Below, piece after piece: positions 25,645 through 33,317 of a DNA stretch of 64,000 nt (within the stretch, counting starts at the first letter, position 1; each line of letters begins with the position of its first letter). Where the stretch lies: assembly GCA_958296165.1 (NCBI GenBank), contig OY282447.1, positions 496,001-560,000 on the forward strand, read 5' to 3'. Made by a program: the position numbers and the translations under genes. The notes under the pieces are model-generated. The model saw only the letters and a program-made list of their open reading frames with translations. It was not told the DNA's origin and ran no database searches. This stretch comes from an uncultured Pseudomonadales bacterium. Its GTDB lineage: Bacteria; Pseudomonadota; Gammaproteobacteria; Pseudomonadales; Azotimanducaceae.

Positions 25645-26236
25645 CACGCCGTGGTGGGCCGCCGAGGATTTCTGGCGCAAGTGCGCCATCTTCGTCACCG
25701 CGTTCATGGCGCTGGTCCTCATCCTGCTGACCTTCCACTCGCTCGCGGCAATCCAAAGCGGCGCCGGTCGCGTGCCGGCGTATTCGGTCATCAACCACCG
25801 CATCGACTACCGGATGGACAGTGAACGCGGCTACCAAATCCCCGTGATCGGCGCCGAAGCACCTCTGTTCGGGCGCAAGCTCACCGACGCCGAGGCCGAG
25901 CAGCTGGTCGACCTTGGCAAGCTCACGGTGCAAGCGAAGAACTGCATGAATTGCCACACGTTGCTTGGCAACGGCGCCTATTTCGCGCCGGATCTCACCA
26001 AGTCGTGGCTGGATCCAGGTTGGGGCAACGAGCAGGCGCGCGAGGTCTTGATGACTCTGTTCCTCAAGGATCCGGTTGCCAACGCTCGCACGTTCGGCAC
26101 CGGTCGGAGCATGCCGAACATGCGGCTCACGGACGACGAAGTGCGCGGCGTGATCGCCTTTCTCAAATGGATGTCGGCAGTCGATACAAACGGCTTTCCG
26201 CGCGGCTTTGAGCCGCTGCCGCAAGGGGGCGCGTAA
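25637..26236 (+). CDS. norC: Nitric oxide reductase cytochrome c subunit
   Basis: Membrane-anchored cytochrome c subunit of the cytochrome-c-type NO reductase, 199 residues. One N-terminal membrane helix (CAIFVTAFMALVLILLTF) precedes a periplasmic haem-c domain with CMNCH (near residues 103-107) in the NorC context QAKNCMNCHTLLGNGAYFAP. The likely distal Met is in RSMPNMRLTD. It passes electrons to NorB. The start at 25637 overlaps the upstream gene by 8 bp; the stop and the norB ATG share one base (TAATG). Confidence 0.93.
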   Translation: MSSTPWWAAEDFWRKCAIFVTAFMALVLILLTFHSLAAIQSGAGRVPAYSVINHRIDYRMDSERGYQIPVIGAEAPLFGRKLTDAEAEQLVDLGKLTVQAKNCMNCHTLLGNGAYFAPDLTKSWLDPGWGNEQAREVLMTLFLKDPVANARTFGTGRSMPNMRLTDDEVRGVIAFLKWMSAVDTNGFPRGFEPLPQGGA

Positions 26237-27723
26237 TGGCCGAAGCCACCGCCGACATCGCCGCGACCGAAGTCCGCGCCACCCCTGCGGCAGCCAAGGC
26301 GCTGAGCGCCGCGCAGCGTCTGGCGCTGCGGTATTTCCTAGTGGCGATGGTTCTGTTCCTCGTCCAGATGGTGTTCGGCCTGCTCGCCGGCTTGCAGTTC
26401 CTCATGCCGGACTTCCTGCACGGCGCGCTCGACTTCAACGTCAACCGCATGGTGCATATCAACGCCATGATCGTGTGGATGCTGTACGGCTTCATCGGCT
26501 CAATCTACTGGCTGGTAGAGGACGAAGCAGGCGTGCCGCTGGTGGGCATCCGCCTTGCACAGGCCACTTTCTGGGTGCTGACAATCGCCGTGGCAGTGGT
26601 CGTCATCGTGTTCCTAGTGGTGCAGGTAGGGCCGGGCGAGATGCGCAGCATCTGGCTCATCAACGAAGGGCGCGAGTACATCGAGGCGCCGCGTTGGGCG
26701 GACATCGGCATCGTCCTGTGCATGGCGGCGTTTTTCTACAACGTCGCGGCGACGTTCATGAAGGGCCGCTGGAGCGGCATCTCCGGCACTCTGGTGCTGG
26801 ACCTCATCGCATTGGCCGGGCTGTACTTCGCCGGCATGTTCTACACCACCAACATCTCCGTAGATCAATACTGGTGGTGGTGGGTCGTTCACTTGTGGGT
26901 GGAAGCCACCTGGGAGGTGCTGGTCGGCTGCATCATGGCCTGGGGCCTGATGAAGACGTTGGGGGTGCGTCGCAAGATCGTCACCACTTGGCTGTACATC
27001 GAAGTGGCGCTGATGTTCGGCTCCGGGATTCTCGGCCTTGGCCACCACTACTTCTGGATCGGCACGCCGGAATACTGGCTGGGCATCGGCGGGTTCTTCT
27101 CCGCCTTGGAACCCATCCCGCTGGTGGCGATGGTGGTGCATGCCGTCTACGACGCTGGCCGGCACGGCTTCCAGAGCAACAACCACCCCGCTTTGGCGTG
27201 GCTGATCGCCCATGCCTTCGGCAACTTCCTCGGCGCCGGCGTGTGGGGCTTCATCCAGACTCTGCCGCAGATCAACCTCTACACGCACGGCACGCAGTGG
27301 ACGGCATCGCACGGTCATCTGGCGTTCTTCGGCGCCTACGCCACCATCGTGGTCGCCTTCGTCTACTTGGCTTTGCAGCGCTGGCGCGGCGACGTGTGGA
27401 TGTCGGGCGGCCTGCCCGACAAAGGCAGGAAGTGGAAGTGGGCGCTCGCTTTGCTGAACGTCGGAGCGCTCGGCATGACAATCGCGCTGCTCATCGCCGG
27501 CTACGAGCAATCGTTCACGGAACGCGCCATCGGCGGCTCCACCTGGCAGGCATACTTCGCCGGGCAAACGACGGTCTGGTTCGTGCAGGCGATGTACTGG
27601 CGCATGGCCTTCGGCGTGCTGATGACGGTTGGCCTGCTGTTGCTGCTGTGGGATTTCCTCACCATCGGGCGCGGCGAAACGCGGGCGGCGAAAGTCGTGC
27701 CTGGGGACGCTAACACCCGATGA
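26236..27723 (+). CDS. norB: Nitric oxide reductase catalytic subunit
   Basis: Haem-copper-superfamily NO reductase large subunit, 495 residues, reducing 2 NO to N2O. It has about twelve membrane helices. Visible ligand regions are RMVHINAMIVWMLYGF (low-spin haem His), VVHLWVEATWE (FeB His and the conserved Glu), LGLGHHYFWIG (FeB His pair) and TASHGHLAFFGAY (haem His). The NorB-specific IWLINEGREYIEAPRWADIG is present. It is tightly coupled to norC and to the downstream cytochrome c gene. Confidence 0.95.
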   Translation: MAEATADIAATEVRATPAAAKALSAAQRLALRYFLVAMVLFLVQMVFGLLAGLQFLMPDFLHGALDFNVNRMVHINAMIVWMLYGFIGSIYWLVEDEAGVPLVGIRLAQATFWVLTIAVAVVVIVFLVVQVGPGEMRSIWLINEGREYIEAPRWADIGIVLCMAAFFYNVAATFMKGRWSGISGTLVLDLIALAGLYFAGMFYTTNISVDQYWWWWVVHLWVEATWEVLVGCIMAWGLMKTLGVRRKIVTTWLYIEVALMFGSGILGLGHHYFWIGTPEYWLGIGGFFSALEPIPLVAMVVHAVYDAGRHGFQSNNHPALAWLIAHAFGNFLGAGVWGFIQTLPQINLYTHGTQWTASHGHLAFFGAYATIVVAFVYLALQRWRGDVWMSGGLPDKGRKWKWALALLNVGALGMTIALLIAGYEQSFTERAIGGSTWQAYFAGQTTVWFVQAMYWRMAFGVLMTVGLLLLLWDFLTIGRGETRAAKVVPGDANTR

Positions 27724-28052
27724 GAGCACTGGGCGGCTCGACATTGCTCGTCCTCGCGATCGCAGCGCTGCTGTTGGCCTGGCCGCGCGACGCGGTCGCG
27801 GTTGGGAACGCACGGGCAGGCGCCGCCAAAGCAGCCGTGTGTGCTGCATGCCACGGCCAGAACGGCATCAGCGGCAATCCGCTGTGGCCGAATCTTGCCG
27901 GGCAGCAACAAGCGTATCTGGTCAGGCAGATCAAGGCTTTCCGCGACGGCGAACGCTCCGACGTGTCGATGCAGCCGTTCGTCGCCAACCTAACGGATCA
28001 GGACGTCGAGGATCTGGCGGCGCACTACGCATCCCTTTCGCCCTGCCCTTGA
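27720..28052 (+). CDS. Small periplasmic class I cytochrome c
   Basis: 110-residue exported cytochrome c with a signal peptide (LLVLAIAALLLAWPRDAVA) and one haem site CAACH (near residues 41-45) in AAVCAACHGQNGISGNPLWP. The probable Met ligand lies in DVSMQPFVANL. The family resembles cytochrome c553/c4-like electron carriers. It overlaps norB by 4 bp (ATGA), which suggests it delivers electrons to NorCB. Confidence 0.85.
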   Translation: MRALGGSTLLVLAIAALLLAWPRDAVAVGNARAGAAKAAVCAACHGQNGISGNPLWPNLAGQQQAYLVRQIKAFRDGERSDVSMQPFVANLTDQDVEDLAAHYASLSPCP

Positions 28053-28145
28053 GCAAACTTCTTAAGCTCAGCACTCGAGACGACCTCGAGATGTCAGACA
28101 CATTGAAGATGTTAATGTGCGGCGAAACCGCGGCAAGGCAGCTGC

Positions 28146-29264
28146 TTGAGCACGCAACACGACGAAGCCGGCGCTGGCGAGGTGCGGGCGATCATGGATT
28201 CCGCCGTGGACGCCATCGTGACCGTGGACGAGCGCGGCGTCATCCGCTCGTTCAACCACGCCGCCGAGCGGCTGTTCGGATACCGCGCACGAGATGCGAT
28301 CGGCCAGCCGATCAGCTTGCTGATGCCGGAACCCGATCGATCCCGCCACCAGCAGTACATAGAGCGCTATCTAGCCACCGGCGAGCCGCACATCATCGGC
28401 ATCGGCCGCGAGGTGGAAGCAGAACGCAAGGACGGTTCGCGGCTGCCCGTCTATCTCGCCGTGAGCGAGTTCCAAGTGGCCGGGCAGCGGCGCTTCGCCG
28501 GTGTTCTGCACGACATCTCCGCAGACCTCGAGGTGCGCGAACTGCGCGAACGCCTAGCCCAGGCGGAGGGCATCAGCGCGCTCGCGGAAACAACGGCAAC
28601 GCTCGCCCACGAACTCAATCAGCCGCTTGCCGCCATCGCCACATACGCGCAAGCCGCCCGCCGCCAAGCGACTCGCAACGACGAGGAGAAACTCCTCGCC
28701 ACACTCGATAAAGTAGTGGAACAATCGCTGCGCGCGGGCGCCGTGGTCGACCGCGTCGGGCGCCTGGTGAAGGGCCTCACCGGTGCCGTGGAGTGCTTTC
28801 AGAACGCCGAAATCGAACCGCTTCTGGCCGGAGTCGTGGCGCTGGCGCGTACGAACGCGCAGCGGCAAGGCGTTGAGCTGGTGTTCGAGCCAACGGCAAC
28901 CCTGCCTGCCGTGCGCTGCGACCCGGTGCAGATTCAGCAGGTATGCCTCAACCTGGTTCGCAACGCCATCGATGCCGTCGCCGCCGCAGGGCGTTCGCAC
29001 GGCAACATCGTCCGCATCTACGCCCGCCTTGCGGACGGCGCGGTGCGCGTTTGCGTGGAGGATAGCGGCAGCGGCGTGGCAGCGAGCGCGCGAGAGGCGG
29101 TGTTCGAGCCGTTCCACACGAACAAGCCGGACGGCATGGGCCTGGGCCTAACCATCTGCAACACCATCATCGCCAACCACGGCGGCACGCTCGCTTTCCA
29201 CGACAATGCGCCGCGCCCAGGCGCAACTTTCCACTTCACCCTGCCGGCGCCGGACGATGCATGA
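28146..29264 (+). CDS. fixL: FixL-like haem-PAS oxygen-sensing histidine kinase
   Basis: Soluble sensor kinase of 372 residues with one PAS domain (about 10-130), then HisKA and HATPase domains. The PAS segment MPEPDRSRHQQYIERY followed by EPHIIGIGR aligns exactly with Bradyrhizobium FixL: proximal haem His200 corresponds to His68, and Arg206, His214 and Arg220 are all kept. The phospho-acceptor is His155 in LAHELNQPLAAIATYA; N, G1 and G2 boxes follow (NLVRNAIDAV, VEDSGSG, GMGLGL). The TTG start at 28146 has AAGG upstream; ATG at 28194 would cut into the PAS domain. It overlaps fixJ by 8 bp and follows the nor operon. Confidence 0.9.
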   Translation: MSTQHDEAGAGEVRAIMDSAVDAIVTVDERGVIRSFNHAAERLFGYRARDAIGQPISLLMPEPDRSRHQQYIERYLATGEPHIIGIGREVEAERKDGSRLPVYLAVSEFQVAGQRRFAGVLHDISADLEVRELRERLAQAEGISALAETTATLAHELNQPLAAIATYAQAARRQATRNDEEKLLATLDKVVEQSLRAGAVVDRVGRLVKGLTGAVECFQNAEIEPLLAGVVALARTNAQRQGVELVFEPTATLPAVRCDPVQIQQVCLNLVRNAIDAVAAAGRSHGNIVRIYARLADGAVRVCVEDSGSGVAASAREAVFEPFHTNKPDGMGLGLTICNTIIANHGGTLAFHDNAPRPGATFHFTLPAPDDA

Positions 29265-29877
29265 GGCCGCGCAAACCGTGTTCGTGGTGGACGACGACGC
29301 AGCGCTGCGAGACGCCTTGGTCACGCTGCTCGAGGCCGAAGGCATGGCTTGCGAGACCTACGCAAACGCCGCGGCCTTCTTGGCCGGGCTCGCTGAATGG
29401 CCGCCAGATGCCAGCGGCTGCGTTGTGTTGGACGTGCGAATGCCGGGGCCGAGCGGCCTCGACGTGCAGGACGATCTCAACGCCCGCGGCATCGACATGC
29501 CCATCATCTTCGTCACCGGATACGGCGACGTGCCGAGCGCCGTTCGCGCCATGAAACACGGCGCAGTGGATTTCCTCAGCAAGCCGTTCGACGCGCAAGC
29601 CCTCTTGCACCGCATCGGCGACGCCTTGCGCACAGACGCCGAGCGCCGCGCCGGGCGATGCGAGCTGGCCAGGATTCGCGCTTGCGCGGCTACGCTTTCA
29701 CCGCGTGAACGGCAGGTGTTCGAGCGGGTTGCCGCTGGCCAAGCCAACAAGAGCGTGGCGATCGACTTGGGCGTGAGTGAAAGGACGGTGGAAATCCACC
29801 GCAGCCACGTAATGAAGAAGATGCGCGTGCGAAGCCTCGCGGACTTGGTGCGGTTGAAGTTGGCTCTCGACGGTTGA
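29257..29877 (+). CDS. fixJ: FixJ-family response regulator
   Basis: 206-residue response regulator: receiver domain with phospho-acceptor Asp59 in VVLDVRMPGPSG, the switch residues in IFVTGYGDV and Lys in FLSKPFDA. It is followed by a LuxR-type HTH (LSPRERQVFERVAAGQANKS, then SERTVEIHRSHVMKKM). It is the partner of the adjacent FixL kinase. It probably activates genes for microaerobic or NO metabolism; the nor operon is the obvious candidate. The ATG at 29257 gives a proper receiver N-terminus (TVFVVDDDAALRD). Confidence 0.92.
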   Translation: MHEAAQTVFVVDDDAALRDALVTLLEAEGMACETYANAAAFLAGLAEWPPDASGCVVLDVRMPGPSGLDVQDDLNARGIDMPIIFVTGYGDVPSAVRAMKHGAVDFLSKPFDAQALLHRIGDALRTDAERRAGRCELARIRACAATLSPRERQVFERVAAGQANKSVAIDLGVSERTVEIHRSHVMKKMRVRSLADLVRLKLALDG

Positions 29878-29955
29878 GCGGCGCGCTCGCCGTCTTCAAC
29901 GTAAATCCGCGTCAACTGCCGATTCCGCGCCCTCAAGCGTATGCATTCGGCCTAT

Positions 29956-29969
29956 GCTTGCGCGCAAGC
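29956..29969. promoter_or_regulatory. 14-bp perfect palindrome upstream of the glutaredoxin-DinB gene
   Basis: GCTTGCGCGCAAGC is fully self-complementary and lies about 50 bp before the next start codon. It could be an operator site. It contains TTG....CAA with a 4-bp spacer, which is not the FNR/FixK spacing. Regulator unknown. Confidence 0.35.
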
Positions 29970-30017
29970 GGGCGCCGCCAAGCTGGCGTTGGCAGCCCAA
30001 ACGGGATGGCGATTCGG

Positions 30018-30746
30018 ATGATCGAGGTTTACTGGCAGCCGGGCTGAAGCAGTTGTCTCCGGCTGAAGGAGTTTCTGTCGGCCCGTGCGGTCGATTTCGT
30101 TTCGCAGGACGTCGCCAACGACGCAGCGGCGCGGCAGTGCTTCGATGCATTGGCGGCCAATGTCGTGCCAGCGGTGGCCAAGGACGGACGCTGGGTGCCG
30201 GGCGTGGACTTGGCTCAAGTCGCCGCCTTGCTGCACCTGCCGTTCGATCCGCAGCCCGCACTTCCTCCCCACGTCCTAGTGAGCCGAATGCAAAACACGC
30301 TCGCGACTGCAATCCGGCTGCTGCGGCAATTTCCGACAACCAGCCTGCAAAGCAAACTGCCGAAGCGGGATCGCACTTGCTTGGCGCTCGCCAATCACAT
30401 CGTGGAGATCGCGGCCGGCTATTTGCAGGTGGACGCCGGCCGAGCCTTCGACGCCGCAGCGTCCGCAGCCGTGCCGGCAAGGGAACTCTCGCCGCCCGAC
30501 CTATCCGGGCGGGCGCGTGCCGTGCAGGCCGCGCTGACGAGTCCCGCACGGCCGGAGCGCACGGTCGAGACGTTCTTCGGCCCGACAACGTTGCACCAAG
30601 TATTGGAGCGGTGCACATGGCACACCGCCCAGCACACAAGACAGCTCGCCATGCTCTTAGTGGGGCTGGGCATCGATCCCGATAAACCGCTTGCCGCCAC
30701 CGATTTGGAAGGGCTGCCGGTGCCAGCCAATGTGTGGGACGGCTAG
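30018..30746 (+). CDS. Candidate selenoprotein: glutaredoxin-like plus DinB-like domain, Sec at an in-frame TGA
   Basis: Read through the TGA at 30045-30047, this 242-residue frame is one coherent protein. It starts MIEVYWQPG-U-SSCLRLKEF, where U is the TGA, and continues as a thioredoxin fold (VVPAVAKDGRWVPGVDLAQV with a Pro in cis-Pro position). It ends in a DinB-like helical domain with CTWHTAQHTRQLAMLL and LAATDLEGLPVPANVWDG. Cysteine homologues of this architecture have PGCSSC, so TGA stands exactly for the first active-site Cys. A hairpin with a GG-starting loop follows the TGA. An in-frame ATG at 30006 is an alternative start. Without Sec insertion only 9 residues are made; restarting at 30150 would lose most of the redox domain. 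A nonsense mutation is the main alternative. Confidence 0.65.
30049..30078 (+). promoter_or_regulatory. Possible bacterial SECIS hairpin just after the TGA
   Basis: Inner stem CTCC (30057-30060) pairs with GGAG (30068-30071) around loop GGCTGAA. An outer stem GCAG (30049-30052) pairs with CTGT (30075-30078, one G-U) beyond a small internal loop. The loop starts with GG and lies 13 nt after the TGA, similar to known bacterial SECIS elements that bind SelB. The helix is short and was found by eye, so folding software should confirm it. Confidence 0.45.
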
Positions 30747-30768
30747 GAGTCGCGCCGCAGAGAACGGC

Positions 30769-31377
30769 TCAAGTTCCGCCCGTTCGATTCAGCCAGGCAG
30801 CGGCTGCGACCAGCCGTTCCTCCTTCCGCCAGGATTTCGCCACGGGTGGTCTTAGCGCCTTCCAGCGTGCATCCCAATCCGCCCCGAACGCCGCTTCCAT
30901 CGTCGGGCCAACGCTCTTTTCATCCTGAGTTGCCGCATCGATGCCGAGCGTCGCGAAAGCGGCGCCGGTTGCTTGGCGAACGGCATCGCCCTCGGCAACG
31001 TGAATGTGCTCGTGGCTGCTCAGGTTGTGGTCGAGATCGCCGAACCATCCTCGCCTGGTCAGCAAGACCGCTCGGGCCCAGTCGAACCGCTGTTCCGCAA
31101 GCTGCTGCCGAAGGCCGCCAAGCCGCTCGGCCACCGCTGCCGCTTGGCGGCGCAAACCGCGCCGAACGACCGCCGCGGGATCAGCTGGCGGCGGCACGCG
31201 CTCCTGACCCGACCAGCCACCGGCAACGTGATAGGGCGAAGCGAGTTCGGGATCGTCGTCGTCGAACAAGTCGATGCGGCGGGCGAAGCGCAGCGTCGGC
31301 GACGGCGCATCCACATCGACCGCTGCCGCATTCACCCAGCCGAGGTGCGCCTTGAATGCGATGCAAATGGAGTTCAT
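30769..31377 (-). CDS. Conserved-looking protein of unknown function
   Basis: 202-residue protein that I do not recognise. It is Ala/Arg-rich, with an N-terminal MNSICIAFKAHLGWVNAAAV, an acidic patch RIDLFDDDDPELASPYHVAGG, a helical middle section rich in Arg, and a His-containing segment HNLSSHEHIHVAEGDAVRQA. No signal peptide is seen. The ATG at 31377 overlaps the stop of the upstream lipoprotein gene (ATGA), so the two are coupled. It is convergent with the glutaredoxin-DinB gene. Confidence 0.55.
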   Translation of the reverse strand: MNSICIAFKAHLGWVNAAAVDVDAPSPTLRFARRIDLFDDDDPELASPYHVAGGWSGQERVPPPADPAAVVRRGLRRQAAAVAERLGGLRQQLAEQRFDWARAVLLTRRGWFGDLDHNLSSHEHIHVAEGDAVRQATGAAFATLGIDAATQDEKSVGPTMEAAFGADWDARWKALRPPVAKSWRKEERLVAAAAWLNRTGGT

Positions 31378-32345
31378 GGCGTGGGACCTGCTTGAACGCG
31401 GCATAGCACCAGGTTGTCCTGGTTGAGATTGTGCGACCAGATGAACTGCGCCGTTGCGAACTTGCCGTCGTAGTCGTGATAGGCGCGGTTGCCAGTGACC
31501 TGCCGAGGCCAATAGGTCGAAGCTGCCGGCCAGTGGGAATCGTCGAAGTCAACGCTCGCCCAATCGTCCGGCACAGGATAGTGCAATGCCCGGCAGGATG
31601 CGGGGTCGCGGTCGGCACAAGGCGGTTCTTCGGGGCAAGTCGATGTGTCCGGCCCGGGCTTCACGCAGGAGGCGTCTTCCAACGGGCTAACGTAGAACGT
31701 CCGGCACTTCCACGCTCCGTTCGTTTCGGTGCCGTTGCTGAAGCGAGCGATGAAGCCGCCGTCGCCGACGTTGAAGCGGTCGTATTCCATGCCAACGCCA
31801 AGATGCGTGCCCCAGTCCACCAACTTCACGGCGAACGTGAGCGGCGCCTTCGCCTTGAAGCGAACTACCGCGGAATTGAATGGAATGAAGCCGATCGGAT
31901 CGCGAGCCACGATCTGGCCGTTCACATAAAGCTCGAAGTAGTTGTCGCCGAACAGATAGCCCGCGATCTCTTCGCCGTCGGCATCGACGACGACGGTTTG
32001 CAGTTCTTCAAGGTAATCGGGGTTGTCCCCGTCGCCGCTACAACTATTGTACAGATCAGTCGGATCTGGCCCCTCAGCAGGCACCGCTGGCACCTGCAAG
32101 CGCGCACCGTCCTCGGCCACCACAAACCCGCAGCGCGCCTCGATGAATCGATTCGTCGATCCACTGCATTGACGGGCGAGATTGCCGCATGAAAAGCTCT
32201 CGGCCGCGATTCCCTGGCTGAAAACAGCGCCCGGCGGCGGGTTCGGCGGCGCCGCGTTGAGTGGCGCACCGCTGCCGCAAGCGCTCAACACCACGCCAGC
32301 GCACAGACATGCCACCATCTGTCCAAGCTGGTTAGTTGCTTTCAT
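31374..32345 (-). CDS. Lipoprotein of unknown function, probable beta-rich surface or periplasmic protein
   Basis: 323-residue lipoprotein: signal MVACLCAGVVLSACGSG with lipobox LSAC. The mature part has many Cys residues in a low-complexity turn (CVKPGPDTSTCPEEPPCADR), an acidic DGDNPDYLEELQTVVVDADG and several predicted beta-strands (YFELYVNGQIVARDPIGFIP). I do not recognise the family; the fold may be a beta-sandwich binding module. ATG 32345 places the lipobox correctly; the open frame extends to 32399. It is coupled to the downstream gene by 4 bp. Confidence 0.6.
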   Translation of the reverse strand: MKATNQLGQMVACLCAGVVLSACGSGAPLNAAPPNPPPGAVFSQGIAAESFSCGNLARQCSGSTNRFIEARCGFVVAEDGARLQVPAVPAEGPDPTDLYNSCSGDGDNPDYLEELQTVVVDADGEEIAGYLFGDNYFELYVNGQIVARDPIGFIPFNSAVVRFKAKAPLTFAVKLVDWGTHLGVGMEYDRFNVGDGGFIARFSNGTETNGAWKCRTFYVSPLEDASCVKPGPDTSTCPEEPPCADRDPASCRALHYPVPDDWASVDFDDSHWPAASTYWPRQVTGNRAYHDYDGKFATAQFIWSHNLNQDNLVLCRVQAGPTP

Positions 32346-32420
32346 TCTTCTTCCTTGTGGGTGAGCATACGAGCATGTGTCGAATAACCGTCGCGGCAAT
32401 AGCTTCGGTTTGAGGCTGTT

Positions 32421-32444
32421 TTAGCCTGCCAGTTTGCAGGCTAA
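32421..32444. promoter_or_regulatory. 9-bp perfect inverted repeat upstream of brxA
   Basis: TTAGCCTGC (32421-32429) and GCAGGCTAA (32436-32444) are separated by six bases. It lies in the divergent gap between the lipoprotein gene and brxA, four bases before a possible -35 box. There is no T-run on either side, so an operator is more likely than a terminator. No BrxR/WYL regulator gene is seen in the island. Confidence 0.5.
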
Positions 32445-32448
32445 CTTG

Positions 32449-32476
32449 TTGACGCCCTGCGAGGGCGGCGTATGAT
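32449..32476 (+). promoter_or_regulatory. Candidate sigma-70 promoter of the BREX operon
   Basis: TTGACG (32449-32454) and TATGAT (32471-32476) with a 16-bp spacer give a good sigma-70 match. The -10 box overlaps the first possible brxA start (32472), so if used, translation would start at ATG 32484 on a nearly leaderless message. Inference from sequence only. Confidence 0.4.
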
Positions 32477-33317
32477 CGTCGCCATGGTCCTCAGCCTAGA
32501 CGCAAGCCTTGAGACTCGCATCACCCGCCTGCCGACACGGGTCGCGGCTCTATGGGGCTTTCGCACGGGTCAACGCGGCACCCACACAAGCCGCACAATC
32601 ATGCTGGACGAACTCACCCAACTGCTGGAGGTTGTGCCCAGCGACGCACGTCGTGGCGACTGCGCCGAGGCCGTCGTTGCCGGCAACTGCCTGGGCAAAC
32701 GGACGGCAGCAACGCGTAAAGCGTCCTACCAACGGCTCGCGGAACTCTACGGGCTGGACCCGCAGCTGATCTTATTCCGTGCGCTGCGGCATCTTTGGGA
32801 GCGCGACGAAGACGCTCGACCTGTGCTCGCGCTGCTGCTCGCGTTGGCGCGGGATCCGCTGTTGCGCGCCAGCGCTGCCTCCGTATTTGCCACGCCCATA
32901 GGGCACGAGTTCAGCCGCCAAGGGATGAAGGACGATCTCGCCGCGGCAGTGGAAGATCGCCTCAACCCAGCGACGCTGGATACGGCGGTGCGCAATGCGT
33001 CTTCATCGTGGACCCAGTCCGGTCACCTGCAAGGGAGAAGCCGCAAAGCCCGCCAACGTGTGCGGGCGACGCCAGCGGCAGCGGCCTACGCGCTACTGAT
33101 CGGTTCAGCGGTAGGCTACGGCGGGCACGCCCTCCTCGACTCGCCCTGGGCTCTTGTTCTGGACGCTCAGATCAACGAGCTCATCGAATTGGTTGTTAGC
33201 GCTAGGCTGTTCGGCTTTCTGGAGTTCAAGCACGTGGGAAAGATAATGGACATATCGTTTCCGGCACTCGTCACCGACAAAGAGCGGGAGTTCATTCGTC
33301 GTGAATCGCATCGATAA
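32472..33317 (+). CDS. brxA: BREX protein BrxA
   Basis: 281-residue BrxA-like protein, first gene of the BREX island. Family-like segments are HTSRTIMLDELTQLLEV, GNCLGKRTAATRKASYQRL, LYGLDPQLILFRALRHLW and LALARDPLLRASAASV. BrxA of type I systems is a small DNA-binding protein with winged-helix features. ATG 32472 has GAGGG upstream; ATG 32484 is an alternative and fits the candidate promoter better. It overlaps brxB by 17 bp. Identification rests on resemblance plus position before brxB and brxC. Confidence 0.75.
   Translation: MIVAMVLSLDASLETRITRLPTRVAALWGFRTGQRGTHTSRTIMLDELTQLLEVVPSDARRGDCAEAVVAGNCLGKRTAATRKASYQRLAELYGLDPQLILFRALRHLWERDEDARPVLALLLALARDPLLRASAASVFATPIGHEFSRQGMKDDLAAAVEDRLNPATLDTAVRNASSSWTQSGHLQGRSRKARQRVRATPAAAAYALLIGSAVGYGGHALLDSPWALVLDAQINELIELVVSARLFGFLEFKHVGKIMDISFPALVTDKEREFIRRESHR

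Noticed and set aside
30150-30746. A shorter gene starting at ATG 30150 instead of the TGA-containing frame
   Set aside because: This start would remove most of the thioredoxin-like domain, while the upstream sequence in the same frame is clearly homologous-looking (YWQPG-TGA-SSC). The longer frame explains more.
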